A stretch of 25,749 bases of DNA, taken from positions 1 through 25,749 of the forward strand of contig JBFWWB010000022.1 in NCBI GenBank assembly GCA_050246435.1, written 5' to 3'. Position numbers and translations under genes: made by a program. This document shows, in pieces, positions 7,099 to 15,577 of this stretch. The notes beneath the pieces are model-generated. The model was given only the letters and a program-made list of their open reading frames with translations. It made no database searches and was not told the origin of the DNA. The DNA comes from JAKFWI01 sp050246435 (GTDB lineage Bacteria > Pseudomonadota > Alphaproteobacteria > Caulobacterales > Aquidulcibacteraceae). How positions within the stretch are numbered: the first letter of the stretch is position 1; every line of letters starts with the position of its first letter.

Positions 7099-8546
7099 GC
7101 GAAGGCCGACATGCGCAGCAGCAGGAAGCCGTCGCGGAAGCGCGAAATCTGCGGCTCGCCATATTCGCGCGCGTAATAGCGCACCGGCAGCTCGACGATT
7201 CTGAGGTTCATCTTCGACGCGCCGAGCAGCATGTCGAAATCGCCGAAGGGATCGAAATCGCCGAAATAGACGCGGTTGCGCGCCAGCCGCTCGTAATCCA
7301 CGCGCCACATCGCCTTGGTGCCGCACAGCGTATCCGTCAGGCGCTGGTTCAGCAGGAAGCTGAACAAGCCGGCGAAGAAACGGTTGCCGAGATAATTGAG
7401 GCCGCGCATCGCCGCCTCCTGGCGGGGGTAAACGAGGCGCGTGCCATTCACGAACTCGCCGCGCCGGTTGGCGAGCAGGTCGTAGAATTTCGGCATGTCC
7501 TCCGGGCGCACGGTGAGATCGGCGTCGAGGATCAGTACGATATCGCCTTTGGCCGCGGCGAAGCCCAGGCGCATCGCATCGCCCTTGCCCTTGCCGGTTT
7601 GGCGCAGCACGCGGATCGTGCGGTCGGGGTAGGCGGCGCGTACGCGCTCGCATTCCTCGAACGTGCCGTCCGAGGAATGGCCCTCGATGAAGATGATCTC
7701 CTGATCGGGTGCGAAGACCGGCAGGCGTTTCACTGCGTTTTCGATATTGCCGCGCTCGTTGCGGCACGGGATCAGCACGCTGCACGAAGGCGCGAGGCCT
7801 GGCGCTTGCGCGGCGGGCGCCGGGCGCGCCACCACATAATTGCGCAGGCAGAGGCGGCGCAAGCCGGGCAGCGGCGCCAGCCAGCGGTTGATCAGATCGC
7901 CAAAGCCCAGCAGCGCACGGGGAACGAGGAAGCGCCAATCGCGCCGGATCGGCTCCAGATCGCCGTATTCCATCATGCTCATGATGTCGGCTGTCGAGAG
8001 CCAGGAGAGCGCCGGCGTCGGCATCCGCATGCCGAGCGCTACGCCCGCCTGCAGGATCGGCTCCCAGAGGCGGGAATAGTAGGCGACGATCACCCGCGTT
8101 TCGGGCTTCAGCGCCGGCTTCAGCTTGCGGAAGAAGGTGGCGACATCTTCGAGATAGCCGATCGTGTCGGACAGCACGATGATGTCGAACGTCCCCAGAT
8201 CGTCGAGCGCGCCGGGCGCCTCGGCGTCGCGCGCGTGAAAGGTGAGGCCGGGATGGTTGCGCCGCGCGACTTCGACCATGCCGGCGCTGATGTCGAGGCC
8301 GACGCCGCGGCGTGGGCGCAGCCCGGCCAGCAGGTCGCCGCCGCCGCAGCCGATCTCCAGCACGTCGAGTCCCTCGGGCGCGAGGAATCGGAAATAATCG
8401 AGGTCGCGGTGGTAATAATAGGCGTTGCGCGCGCGCCATTCGGCGCGCTGGGGAGCGAGCTTATCGAAGATGCCGGCGATCGCGCGGTTGCGCGGGCTGG
8501 CTTGTGCGGCGACGGCGGGCGCTTCGGCGAGGGCGGCGTCGGTCAT
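7074..8546 (-). CDS. Bifunctional methyltransferase / family 2 glycosyltransferase fusion
   Basis: A 490-residue two-domain protein. The N-terminal half is a class I methyltransferase with motif DVLEIGCGGG (residues 61-70), GVGLDISAGMVE, and IIVLSDTIGYLED. The C-terminal half, from about residue 255, is a GT-A fold family 2 glycosyltransferase with VLIPCRNERGNI, FIEGHSSDGT, LDADLTV (the DxD-like metal site, near residue 340) and DTLCGTKAMWR, resembling dolichol-phosphate-mannose synthase-like transferases. No transmembrane segments are obvious at the C-terminus. Its ATG overlaps the upstream stop as ATGA (8543-8546). Such fusions occur in other bacterial glycan loci. Here it probably transfers a sugar to a lipid or glycan acceptor and methylates the same pathway's product (inference). 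Confidence 0.88.
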   Translation of the reverse strand: MTDAALAEAPAVAAQASPRNRAIAGIFDKLAPQRAEWRARNAYYYHRDLDYFRFLAPEGLDVLEIGCGGGDLLAGLRPRRGVGLDISAGMVEVARRNHPGLTFHARDAEAPGALDDLGTFDIIVLSDTIGYLEDVATFFRKLKPALKPETRVIVAYYSRLWEPILQAGVALGMRMPTPALSWLSTADIMSMMEYGDLEPIRRDWRFLVPRALLGFGDLINRWLAPLPGLRRLCLRNYVVARPAPAAQAPGLAPSCSVLIPCRNERGNIENAVKRLPVFAPDQEIIFIEGHSSDGTFEECERVRAAYPDRTIRVLRQTGKGKGDAMRLGFAAAKGDIVLILDADLTVRPEDMPKFYDLLANRRGEFVNGTRLVYPRQEAAMRGLNYLGNRFFAGLFSFLLNQRLTDTLCGTKAMWRVDYERLARNRVYFGDFDPFGDFDMLLGASKMNLRIVELPVRYYAREYGEPQISRFRDGFLLLRMSAFAWRKLKAI

Positions 8547-9556
8547 GGCGCACGCCGTGCGGCGAGCAGGATGGCCGCGCCCGGCAGAGAAGTGATCAGC
8601 ATGGCCAATCCGAATAGCAGAGACGTGAGCAGCGCCAAGGGCGCGCTGACGCCGGCGAGGCCCAAACTCAACACCAGAACGCCTTCGCGCACGCCCCAGC
8701 CGTTGACGCTGATCGGCAGCATGGAAAGGAAGATCGCCGGCGGGACGGCGGCGAACGCGTCGAGCAGGCTGGGCTTGGCGCCGACGCCCAGCGCGATCAG
8801 CCACATCGCCAGCACCAGCACCGCGTGCACGCCGAGCGAAACGCCGGCGGCGGCGAGCCCCGCGGGCGAACAGAGCTGGCGGGCGCTCAGCCGCGCCCGC
8901 AGCCAGAGCGCTTCGATCCGGCGCGGCAGGCCGCCCGGCGGCGGAAAGGCGAGCAAGCATGCGATCACGATCGCCACGGCCAGAGCGAAAAGGCCGACAG
9001 TCGCGGCGGCGGCTTGCGTTTGCGCCGCCCCGCCCAGCGCCGCGAGACGCGGCGCGCCGACCAGGATCAACGCCACCAGCGCGATCATGCCGCATAAGCG
9101 GTCGAGCACGATGGAGGAAAGGGCCGCTGCGAGCGGTGCTTTCGCGCGCGTGGCGAGCCAAACGCGCACCGCATCCTGGCCGACGCCGGCAGGCAGCACC
9201 TGACCGACGAATTGCGAGGTGAATACGATCGACGTCACCTGGCGGTAGGGCAACGGCGCTTCCGCGCGCAGCAGAAGCCGCCAACGCAGCGCCACAAGGA
9301 ACACGCTGACGACGACGCACGCCATCGCCGCCGCCAGCGGCGCGGGGGCCATGTCCTTCGCGGCGGCCAGCGCGCTGGCGACGTCGACGCGGGAAAGGGC
9401 GAACGCCAGAAGGCCGGCGCTGAACGCCAGCTTGGCGGCGAACCACGCCCAGCCGGCCGCCGTCGCGGGCAGGAGGCTAAACCCGCCCTTGGCGGAATTT
9501 CCTTCCCGTTCAAGTGCTTCAGAAGGCATGAGGGTTGACGGGAATCCTGCGCGCAT
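8543..9556 (-). CDS. YbhN/AglD-like polytopic membrane protein (lysylphosphatidylglycerol synthase TM / UPF0104 family)
   Basis: A 337-residue inner-membrane protein with about eight hydrophobic segments. Family signatures visible are TSQFVGQVLPAGVGQDAVRV, IVLDRLCGM, and ISVNGWGVREG. Relatives are the membrane domain of MprF and the AglD/YbhN proteins, often found beside lipid-linked glycosyltransferases and suspected of lipid or glycolipid translocation. I start at ATG 9556-9554 because AGGCGG lies just upstream; an alternative ATG at 9529 would give 328 residues. It leads the minus-strand three-gene unit and is divergent from gmd across 150 bases. Function in lipid-sugar flipping is inference. 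Confidence 0.82.
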   Translation of the reverse strand: MRAGFPSTLMPSEALEREGNSAKGGFSLLPATAAGWAWFAAKLAFSAGLLAFALSRVDVASALAAAKDMAPAPLAAAMACVVVSVFLVALRWRLLLRAEAPLPYRQVTSIVFTSQFVGQVLPAGVGQDAVRVWLATRAKAPLAAALSSIVLDRLCGMIALVALILVGAPRLAALGGAAQTQAAAATVGLFALAVAIVIACLLAFPPPGGLPRRIEALWLRARLSARQLCSPAGLAAAGVSLGVHAVLVLAMWLIALGVGAKPSLLDAFAAVPPAIFLSMLPISVNGWGVREGVLVLSLGLAGVSAPLALLTSLLFGLAMLITSLPGAAILLAARRAP

Positions 9557-9697
9557 GATCCGCCTAGCATCGCGCGGCGGCCCTTTCGGCCCACTTAAAG
9601 CCAAAAGAAGGGCTACACAACGCGCACGCGGGCGCGGCTTAAAGGCTGCGGCTGTTTTCGTCCCGCCCGCTCTGCTAGGCAGGGCGATAGGCGTTTT

Positions 9698-9702
9698 GGA
9701 GG
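9698..9702 (+). promoter_or_regulatory. Strong Shine-Dalgarno for gmd
   Basis: GGAGG, four bases before ATG 9707, is one of the clearest ribosome sites in the window and fixes the start of the gmd-rmlCBA operon, whose later genes lack their own clear sites and rely on ATGA overlaps. Confidence 0.75.
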
Positions 9703-9706
9703 TTCG

Positions 9707-10774
9707 ATGAAGCGCGCTTTGATCACCGGCGTGACGGGCCAGGACGGCGCCTATCTCGCGCGGCTGCTGCTTGCGAAGGGCTATGAGGTGCATGGGCTGA
9801 AACGCCGCTCCTCCTCCTTCAACACGCAGCGCGTGGATGATCTCTATGTCGATCCCCACGAGAAGGGCGCGGCCTTCTTCCTGCACTATGGCGACATGAC
9901 GGACGCGACGAACCTCATCCGCCTGGTGCAGGAGGTGCAGCCCGACGAGATCTACAATCTCGCCGCCCAAAGTCATGTGCAGGTGAGCTTCGAGACCGCC
10001 GAATACACCGGAAACGCCGACGGCCTCGGCGTGCTGCGGCTGCTGGAGGCGCTGCGCATTCTGAAATTGGCGGACCGCACGCGCTTCTATCAGGCCTCCA
10101 CGTCCGAGCTGTACGGCAAGGCGGCGGAGGTGCCGCAATCGGAAACGACGCCCTTCTATCCGCGCAGTCCTTACGGCGCGGCGAAGCTTTACGGCTACTG
10201 GATCACGGTGAATTACCGCGAAGCCTACGGCATCCACGCCTCGAACGGCATCTTGTTCAATCATGAAAGCCCGGTGCGCGGGGAGACGTTCGTCACCCGC
10301 AAGATCGCCCGCGGCGTGGCCGCCATCGAGTTGGGCCTGCAGGACCGGCTTTATCTCGGCAATTTGGAGGCGGAGCGCGATTGGGGCCACGCGCGCGACT
10401 ACGTCGAGGGCATGTGGCTGATGCTGCAGCAGGACAAGCCGGACGATTACGTGCTGGCCACGGGTGAGCGCCATTCCGTGCGCGACTTCACCGAGCGCGC
10501 GTTCGCCCGCGTCGGGCGCACGGTCCAATGGCGCGGCAAGGGGCCCGACGAGGTCGGCCATGACGCGGTGACCGGCCAGGCGCTCGTCAGCATCGACAAG
10601 CGCTATCATCGCCCGACCGAGGTGGACGTGCTGCAGGGCGACGCCAGCAAGGCCTATCGCGTTCTGGGCTGGCGCCACACCACGTCGTTCGAGGAATTGG
10701 TGCGCGAAATGGTCGATGCGGAGCTTGTCGGCATGGCCAAGGAGCAAACCCGCAAGAGCATCCTCGCCGAATGA
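9707..10774 (+). CDS. gmd: GDP-mannose 4,6-dehydratase
   Basis: Converts GDP-D-mannose to GDP-4-keto-6-deoxy-D-mannose with bound NADP. The 355-residue protein has GVTGQDG (residues 8-14), the NADP-phosphate-binding RRSSSFNTQR, and the complete catalytic set T132, E134, Y156 and K160 in QASTSELYG and YGAAK. These positions coincide with those known for E. coli Gmd. The product would feed Fcl (5384-6343) for GDP-L-fucose. It is first in a four-gene operon in which every junction is a four-base ATGA overlap, mixing a GDP-sugar gene with three dTDP-sugar genes. A second, diverged copy is at 15578. Confidence 0.95.
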   Translation: MKRALITGVTGQDGAYLARLLLAKGYEVHGLKRRSSSFNTQRVDDLYVDPHEKGAAFFLHYGDMTDATNLIRLVQEVQPDEIYNLAAQSHVQVSFETAEYTGNADGLGVLRLLEALRILKLADRTRFYQASTSELYGKAAEVPQSETTPFYPRSPYGAAKLYGYWITVNYREAYGIHASNGILFNHESPVRGETFVTRKIARGVAAIELGLQDRLYLGNLEAERDWGHARDYVEGMWLMLQQDKPDDYVLATGERHSVRDFTERAFARVGRTVQWRGKGPDEVGHDAVTGQALVSIDKRYHRPTEVDVLQGDASKAYRVLGWRHTTSFEELVREMVDAELVGMAKEQTRKSILAE

Positions 10775-11319
10775 AGATCACGCGCCTGGCCATCCCGGAC
10801 GTGTTGCTGATCGAACCCGCCCGCCACGGCGATCACCGCGGCTTCTTTTCGGAAACCTTCAAGGCGAGCGTGTTTGCGGAAGCCGTACCCGGCGTCGTGT
10901 TCGTGCAGGACAATCACTCGCTGTCCGCCGCCGCCGGCGTGCTGCGCGGCCTGCATTTCCAGGCGCCGCCGCGCGCGCAAGGGAAGTTGGTGCGCGTGAC
11001 CGCCGGCGCGATCTTCGATGTGGCGCTCGACATCCGGCGCGGTTCGCCCACATACGGCGCGCATGTGAGCGCGGTGCTGAGCGCGGAGAATTGGGCGCAG
11101 CTCTGGGTTCCGCCAGGCTTCGCGCACGCCTTCCAGACGACTGCGCCCGATACGCAAGTGCTCTACAAGACGACGGACGAATACGATCCGCCCTCCGAAG
11201 GCGGCGTGGCGTACGACGATCCGGATTTGCGCATCGCCTGGCCTATCGCGCCGGCGGTGCTTTCCGAGCGGGACAAAGGCTGGCCGCGTCTCGCCGCTTT
11301 TGCTACGCCGTTCGCATGA
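10771..11319 (+). CDS. rmlC: dTDP-4-dehydrorhamnose 3,5-epimerase
   Basis: Epimerises dTDP-4-keto-6-deoxy-D-glucose at C3 and C5 to dTDP-4-keto-L-rhamnose. The 182-residue cupin shows the family hallmarks: RGLHFQ with the catalytic base H62, AQGKLVRV, LWVPPGFAHAF, and YKTTDEY with the catalytic Y132. Length is typical. The start ATG overlaps the gmd stop as ATGA and the end overlaps the rmlB start the same way. Because the next reductase (RmlD) is not in the window, the 4-keto product may have another fate, for instance C-methylation or reduction by an enzyme encoded elsewhere. Confidence 0.95.
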   Translation: MKITRLAIPDVLLIEPARHGDHRGFFSETFKASVFAEAVPGVVFVQDNHSLSAAAGVLRGLHFQAPPRAQGKLVRVTAGAIFDVALDIRRGSPTYGAHVSAVLSAENWAQLWVPPGFAHAFQTTAPDTQVLYKTTDEYDPPSEGGVAYDDPDLRIAWPIAPAVLSERDKGWPRLAAFATPFA

Positions 11320-12380
11320 AGGTGCTCGTCACCGGCGGCGCCGGCTTCATCGGATCGGCCTTCTGCCGCGATGCGATCGCGGCAGGCTGGTCGGTCTGCA
11401 ATCTGGACAAGCTCACCTACGCGGCGAACCTCTTCTCGCTCGCCGCCGTCGCGGACCATCCGGAATACAGCTTCATCCGCGCCGACATCGGCGATCGCGA
11501 CGCGGTGCGCGCCACGTTCGCCGCGTTTGCGCCGGATGCGGTCGCGCACTTCGCTGCGGAAACGCATGTCGATCGTTCGATAACCGGTTCGGCCGATTTC
11601 ATCGAGACCAACATCGTCGGTACGCACCGGCTTCTGGAGGAGGCGTTGCGCTACTGGGAGGCATTGCCGCCTGATCGCGCCGCGCGGTTCAAATTCCTGC
11701 ATGTATCGACCGATGAGGTGTTCGGCTCCCTGGGCCCCGAAGGCGTGTTCCGGGAGGATACGCCTTACGATCCACGCTCGCCCTATTCGGCGAGCAAGGC
11801 GGCGGCCGATCATCTCGTGCGCGCCTGGACGAACACCTATGGCCTGCCGGCGATCATCTCGAATTGCTCGAACAATTACGGGCCGTTTCAGTTTCCAGAG
11901 AAACTGGCGCCGCTGATGATCCTCAACGCGCTCGAGGGCAAAGCCCTGCCGGTGTACGGCGATGGGCTGCAGGTGCGCGATTGGCTGCATGTCGAGGATC
12001 ATGTCGCCGCTTTACGCGCCATGCTGATGCACGGCGAGACAGGCGAAACCTATTGCGTCGGCGGGCGCGCGGACCGCGCAAACCTGGAGATGGTGCGGCT
12101 GATCTGCCGCGTGCTGGATGAGATCGCGCCCTCGCGCGAGATCGGCGCACGCGAGAAGCTGATCACCCACGTGGCGGACCGCCCAGGGCATGACCGGCGC
12201 TATGCGATCGATCCCGCGAAGGCCGAGCGCGCGCTGGGTTGGGCCCCGTCGCACAGTTTTGAAAGCGGTGTCCGCGCGACGGTGGCATGGTACGTCGCCA
12301 ACCGCGCGTGGTGGGCGCCGCTGCGCGCCGGCGCTTATCGCGGCGAACGCTTGGGCTTGCGCGCGGCGGGCGGCGCATGA
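11316..12380 (+). CDS. rmlB: dTDP-glucose 4,6-dehydratase
   Basis: Makes dTDP-4-keto-6-deoxy-D-glucose from dTDP-glucose using NAD. At 354 residues it has family length. GGAGFIGSAF lies at residues 7-16, NLDKLTYAAN binds the cofactor region, STDEVFG provides T132-D133-E134, and YSASK gives Y157 and K161. NCSNNYGPFQFPEKLAP is the typical dTDP-sugar-binding stretch. The start at 11316 is set by the ATGA overlap with rmlC and by the conserved VTGGAGFIG beginning; the longer open frame upstream is only read-through. Confidence 0.96.
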   Translation: MKVLVTGGAGFIGSAFCRDAIAAGWSVCNLDKLTYAANLFSLAAVADHPEYSFIRADIGDRDAVRATFAAFAPDAVAHFAAETHVDRSITGSADFIETNIVGTHRLLEEALRYWEALPPDRAARFKFLHVSTDEVFGSLGPEGVFREDTPYDPRSPYSASKAAADHLVRAWTNTYGLPAIISNCSNNYGPFQFPEKLAPLMILNALEGKALPVYGDGLQVRDWLHVEDHVAALRAMLMHGETGETYCVGGRADRANLEMVRLICRVLDEIAPSREIGAREKLITHVADRPGHDRRYAIDPAKAERALGWAPSHSFESGVRATVAWYVANRAWWAPLRAGAYRGERLGLRAAGGA

Positions 12381-13258
12381 AGGGCATCATCCTCGCCGGC
12401 GGCCTGGGCACGCGGCTGCATCCGATGACGCGCGTCGTCAGCAAGCAATTGTTGCCGATCTACGACAAGCCGATGATCTATTATCCGCTGTCGACGCTAA
12501 TGCTGGCGGGCGTGCGGGAAATACTCGTCATCTCCACGCCGCAGGACTTGCCGCGCTTCCGCGACCTGCTGGGCGACGGGACCGCCTGGGGCATGACGTT
12601 CGATTATGCCGAGCAGGCGGCGCCCCGTGGCCTGGCGGAAGCGTTCCTGATCGGGGCGGATTTCGTCGGCGATGGGCCGGCGGCGCTGATCCTGGGCGAC
12701 AATCTGTTTTTCGGCCACGCGCTGAGCGACCGCCTGGCCAGCCGCGCCCGCGACATCGACGGCGCGGTGATCTTCGCCACCCGCGTCAGCGATCCGCGCG
12801 CCTATGGCGTGGTGGAGATGGACGGCGAGGGCGCGCCCCTCAGCATCGAGGAAAAGCCGCAGGCGCCGCGCTCCGATTGGGCGGTCACCGGGCTCTATTT
12901 CTACGATAACCGCGTGCTCGATTATGCGCGCAGCGTGCGCCCTTCCGCGCGCGGCGAGCTTGAGATTACCGATGTGAATCGCCTCTACCTCGAAGCCGGC
13001 AAGCTGAGCGTGGAGCGGCTGGGCCGCGGCTTCGCCTGGCTCGACACCGGCACGCCGGAAGCGCTGATGGAGGCAGGCGAGTTCATCCGCACCATCGAGA
13101 AGCGCCAAGGGCTCAAGATCGCCTGCCCGGAAGAGATCGCGCTGCTACAAGGCTGGATCGACGCGGCGGACGCCCACCGCCTCGCGGAAGCCTACGGCAA
13201 AACCGCCTATGGCGAGTATATCCGCATGGTCGCGCGCGCGCATCACGAGCGGCGCTGA
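12377..13258 (+). CDS. rmlA: Glucose-1-phosphate thymidylyltransferase
   Basis: Joins dTTP and glucose 1-phosphate to dTDP-glucose, the first step of the dTDP-rhamnose pathway. The 293-residue product has GGLGTRLHPMT near residue 8, SKQLLPIYDKPMIYYPL, and LGDNLFFG with the metal-binding Asp, all RmlA signatures. Its ATG overlaps the rmlB stop as ATGA. The gene order C-B-A ends here; an rmlD gene would be expected but is not found. The convergent glycosyltransferase gene ends five bases later, with a short CGCC/GGCG inverted repeat at 13259-13270 at the junction. Confidence 0.96.
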   Translation: MKGIILAGGLGTRLHPMTRVVSKQLLPIYDKPMIYYPLSTLMLAGVREILVISTPQDLPRFRDLLGDGTAWGMTFDYAEQAAPRGLAEAFLIGADFVGDGPAALILGDNLFFGHALSDRLASRARDIDGAVIFATRVSDPRAYGVVEMDGEGAPLSIEEKPQAPRSDWAVTGLYFYDNRVLDYARSVRPSARGELEITDVNRLYLEAGKLSVERLGRGFAWLDTGTPEALMEAGEFIRTIEKRQGLKIACPEEIALLQGWIDAADAHRLAEAYGKTAYGEYIRMVARAHHERR

Positions 13259-13263
13259 CGCCT

Positions 13264-14250
13264 TCAGGCGATGTCGCGGATCACCGGCTGGCGGCGCAGC
13301 ATCGCGCGCGGCGACCAGGCGAGCGCGCGCGCCAACGCCGCAAGGCTCGTTTTCCGTTGGCGCTGCAGCGTGCGGCGGGCGCGCCAGATGGCCGGCAAGC
13401 CCTTGAGGCCGGCGGCGACGCCGCGCCACGTCGCCTTGCCGGTGCCGCGGAACGGAGACACGCACAAGAAGGCGCATGTCATCGCCGCATGCGCCGGCAG
13501 CAGCGCCCAGAACAGCGCCGGCGGCATATCCTTCACGAAGGTCCAGAGCCGGTTGCGCGTGCCATAGAACACCGCGAAATCGGAGCGCTTCGATGAAGAG
13601 CCGCCGCCGACATGGGCCACGATCGCGCGCGGCGCCTGCATGACCGCGTGCCCGGCGAGGCGCAGGCGAAAGCCCAAATCCACATCCTCGCAATAGCAGA
13701 AGAAGCTTTCGTCGAAGCCGCCGGCGGCGCGCCAGGCGTCCGCGCGATAAAGGGCGGCGGCGGCGCACGGGCTGAACGTTTCGCCTTCGCGCGGCGCCGC
13801 ATCGCCGCGCGCCAAGCCATAGCCGCCGCGCCACGGAATCCCCGCGGCGTGATAGCAATCGCCCAGACCGTCGAAGCGGGTTTCGTCCATCGCATCGATC
13901 TGGGTGGAGCCGAAGGCCGCCGCCCGCGGATAGCGCTCGGCCGCTGCGATCAGTTCGGCCAGCCAATCCAGCTCTGGAAACGCATCGGGATTGAGCAGCA
14001 CGATGAATTCGCACTCCAGCATCGCGGCGGCGCGATTGTTGGCGACGGCGAAGCCGAGATTCTCTTCCGATTGCACGAGGCGCGCGCCGGCGGGGACGTC
14101 TTCCGCAAGCGGGCGTTGCGCGGGCGCGGAGGCGTTGTCCCACACGATCAGATCGTAGGGGGCGGTTTGCGCCTCCAGCGCGGCCTTGAGGCGGGGGAAG
14201 AAGGCGCGGCTGTTATAGGTGACGACGATGATGCCGGCCCGCTGCGCCAT
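13264..14250 (-). CDS. Family 2 glycosyltransferase (rhamnosyltransferase WbbL-like)
   Basis: A 328-residue GT2 enzyme with the N-terminal GIIVVTYNS, VWDNAS, NLGFAVANNRA, the DxD-equivalent LLNPDAFP, and the acceptor-domain motif GGFDESFFCYCEDVDLGFRL. This set is typical of WbbL-type rhamnosyl- or other 6-deoxyhexosyltransferases that act in the cytosol at the membrane. The C-terminal region carries amphipathic or hydrophobic stretches (about residues 225-245) that may associate with the membrane. Proximity to the dTDP-sugar operon supports a dTDP-deoxysugar donor, but donor and acceptor cannot be read from the sequence. Confidence 0.88.
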   Translation of the reverse strand: MAQRAGIIVVTYNSRAFFPRLKAALEAQTAPYDLIVWDNASAPAQRPLAEDVPAGARLVQSEENLGFAVANNRAAAMLECEFIVLLNPDAFPELDWLAELIAAAERYPRAAAFGSTQIDAMDETRFDGLGDCYHAAGIPWRGGYGLARGDAAPREGETFSPCAAAALYRADAWRAAGGFDESFFCYCEDVDLGFRLRLAGHAVMQAPRAIVAHVGGGSSSKRSDFAVFYGTRNRLWTFVKDMPPALFWALLPAHAAMTCAFLCVSPFRGTGKATWRGVAAGLKGLPAIWRARRTLQRQRKTSLAALARALAWSPRAMLRRQPVIRDIA

Positions 14251-14324
14251 GGGCGGCTTTCTAGGCGCCGCGGGCGGCGGCGTCCAGCGTTGCGCGGGCG
14301 GGGGCCTTCTGCCAAGCAGGACCG

Positions 14325-15536
14325 ATGCTGCTCGTGAAGAAGGCGTTGAGTTCGGCGCGCGATGAAGCGGCGCTGCGGCTGCGCCCGCCGCGCGCGCTGG
14401 GCGCGCTGCGCCCCGGCCCGGTGGTGGTGAGCGGCCTGCTGCAGGATGCGCGCGGCATTGGGCGTGCGGCGCGCGCGAGCGTGGCGGCGCTGCGCGCCGG
14501 CGGCTTCGAGGTGATCGAGCATGACGTCGCGCCGCATCTCCGCCGCGGAACTCCCCCGCCGGCCCCGCGCGTGGACGGCGGGGTATGGCTGCTGCATGTC
14601 AATGCGCCGGAGATGCGCCGCGTGATGCGGCTCTCGCCGGAATTGCTGGCCGCGCCGATGCTGCGCGCGGGCTATTGGTTCTGGGAGCTGCCGGCGGCGC
14701 CGCCCGATTGGCTGGCCGCCGCGCGCCATCTGCATCAGGTGTGGACGGCAAGCCGGTTTACGCAAAAAGCCTTCGCCGCGCAGCGCGCCGCGGAGGTGCG
14801 CGTTTTGCTGCATCCGCTGATGGCGATCCCGGCTGAGGCCGATCGCGCGCGGTTCGCCCTGCCGGCGGACGCGGTGATCTTCCTGGCGATGGCGGATGCG
14901 CGCTCCAGCTTTGCGCGGAAGAATCCCGATGGCGCGATCCGCGCCTTTCGCGAAGCGTTCACGGGCGACGATCCCCGCGTGCTGCTGCTGGTGAAGGCGC
15001 GCGGCGCCGGAGAACACGCCGACGTGCTGGCGCGGCTCCGCGAAACCGCCGGCGGCGCGGCGAACATCCGTTTCCTGCATGAGGACATGGACGATGCCGG
15101 CGTCGCGGCGCTGATGGCCAGCGCCGACGTGGTCGTCTCGCTGCACCGCGCGGAAAGCCTCGGCCTGCCGGTAGCGGAGGGGATGGCGCAGGGCTTGCCG
15201 GTGATCGCCACGCCGTGGTCGGGCGTGGAGGATTTCACCGACGCGGAGTCGATCATGCCGGTGGAGTTCTCGCTGGCGCCAGTGCGCGATGCGCAAGGCG
15301 TCTATACCGAGGGCGCGCAGTCCTGGGCCGAGCCCAGCATCGCTTCCGCCGCCGCTTCCATGCGTGCGTTGTTTGCGGATGCGGGCTTGCGCGCAGCGCT
15401 CGGCGCGCGGGCGCGCGCCAAGGTCGCCGCCGTTCTGCGCCCGACATGGAGCGAGGAGGCGCTCGGCGCGGACTTCCTGCGCCTGGCGCGGCGGCGCATT
15501 CCCGCGGGGCTTGAAGCCGCCGTGGAGAGAAGCTAG
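14325..15536 (+). CDS. Family 4 glycosyltransferase
   Basis: A 403-residue retaining glycosyltransferase with GT-B fold. The N-terminal domain begins after an Arg/Pro-rich lead with VVVSGLLQDARGIGRAARA, where the glycine-rich loop sits. The C-terminal donor domain has VIFLAMADARSSFARKNP, and the hallmark E-x7-E motif is in HRAESLGLPVAEG. The usual PVIATPWSG stretch follows. It starts at ATG 14325, divergent from the GT2 gene, with a weak upstream AGCAGGA. The second Gmd gene follows after 41 bases. A nucleotide-sugar donor made by that Gmd is plausible; this is inference. Confidence 0.87.
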   Translation: MLLVKKALSSARDEAALRLRPPRALGALRPGPVVVSGLLQDARGIGRAARASVAALRAGGFEVIEHDVAPHLRRGTPPPAPRVDGGVWLLHVNAPEMRRVMRLSPELLAAPMLRAGYWFWELPAAPPDWLAAARHLHQVWTASRFTQKAFAAQRAAEVRVLLHPLMAIPAEADRARFALPADAVIFLAMADARSSFARKNPDGAIRAFREAFTGDDPRVLLLVKARGAGEHADVLARLRETAGGAANIRFLHEDMDDAGVAALMASADVVVSLHRAESLGLPVAEGMAQGLPVIATPWSGVEDFTDAESIMPVEFSLAPVRDAQGVYTEGAQSWAEPSIASAAASMRALFADAGLRAALGARARAKVAAVLRPTWSEEALGADFLRLARRRIPAGLEAAVERS

Positions 15537-15577
15537 GCCCGCACCGGGAAGCGTCAGCAAGGAGCGCCTGATCACAC

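Noticed and set aside
7059..9203. 714-residue plus-strand open frame
   Set aside because: It runs antisense to three real genes with clear domain motifs; its translation is low-complexity His/Arg/Ala.
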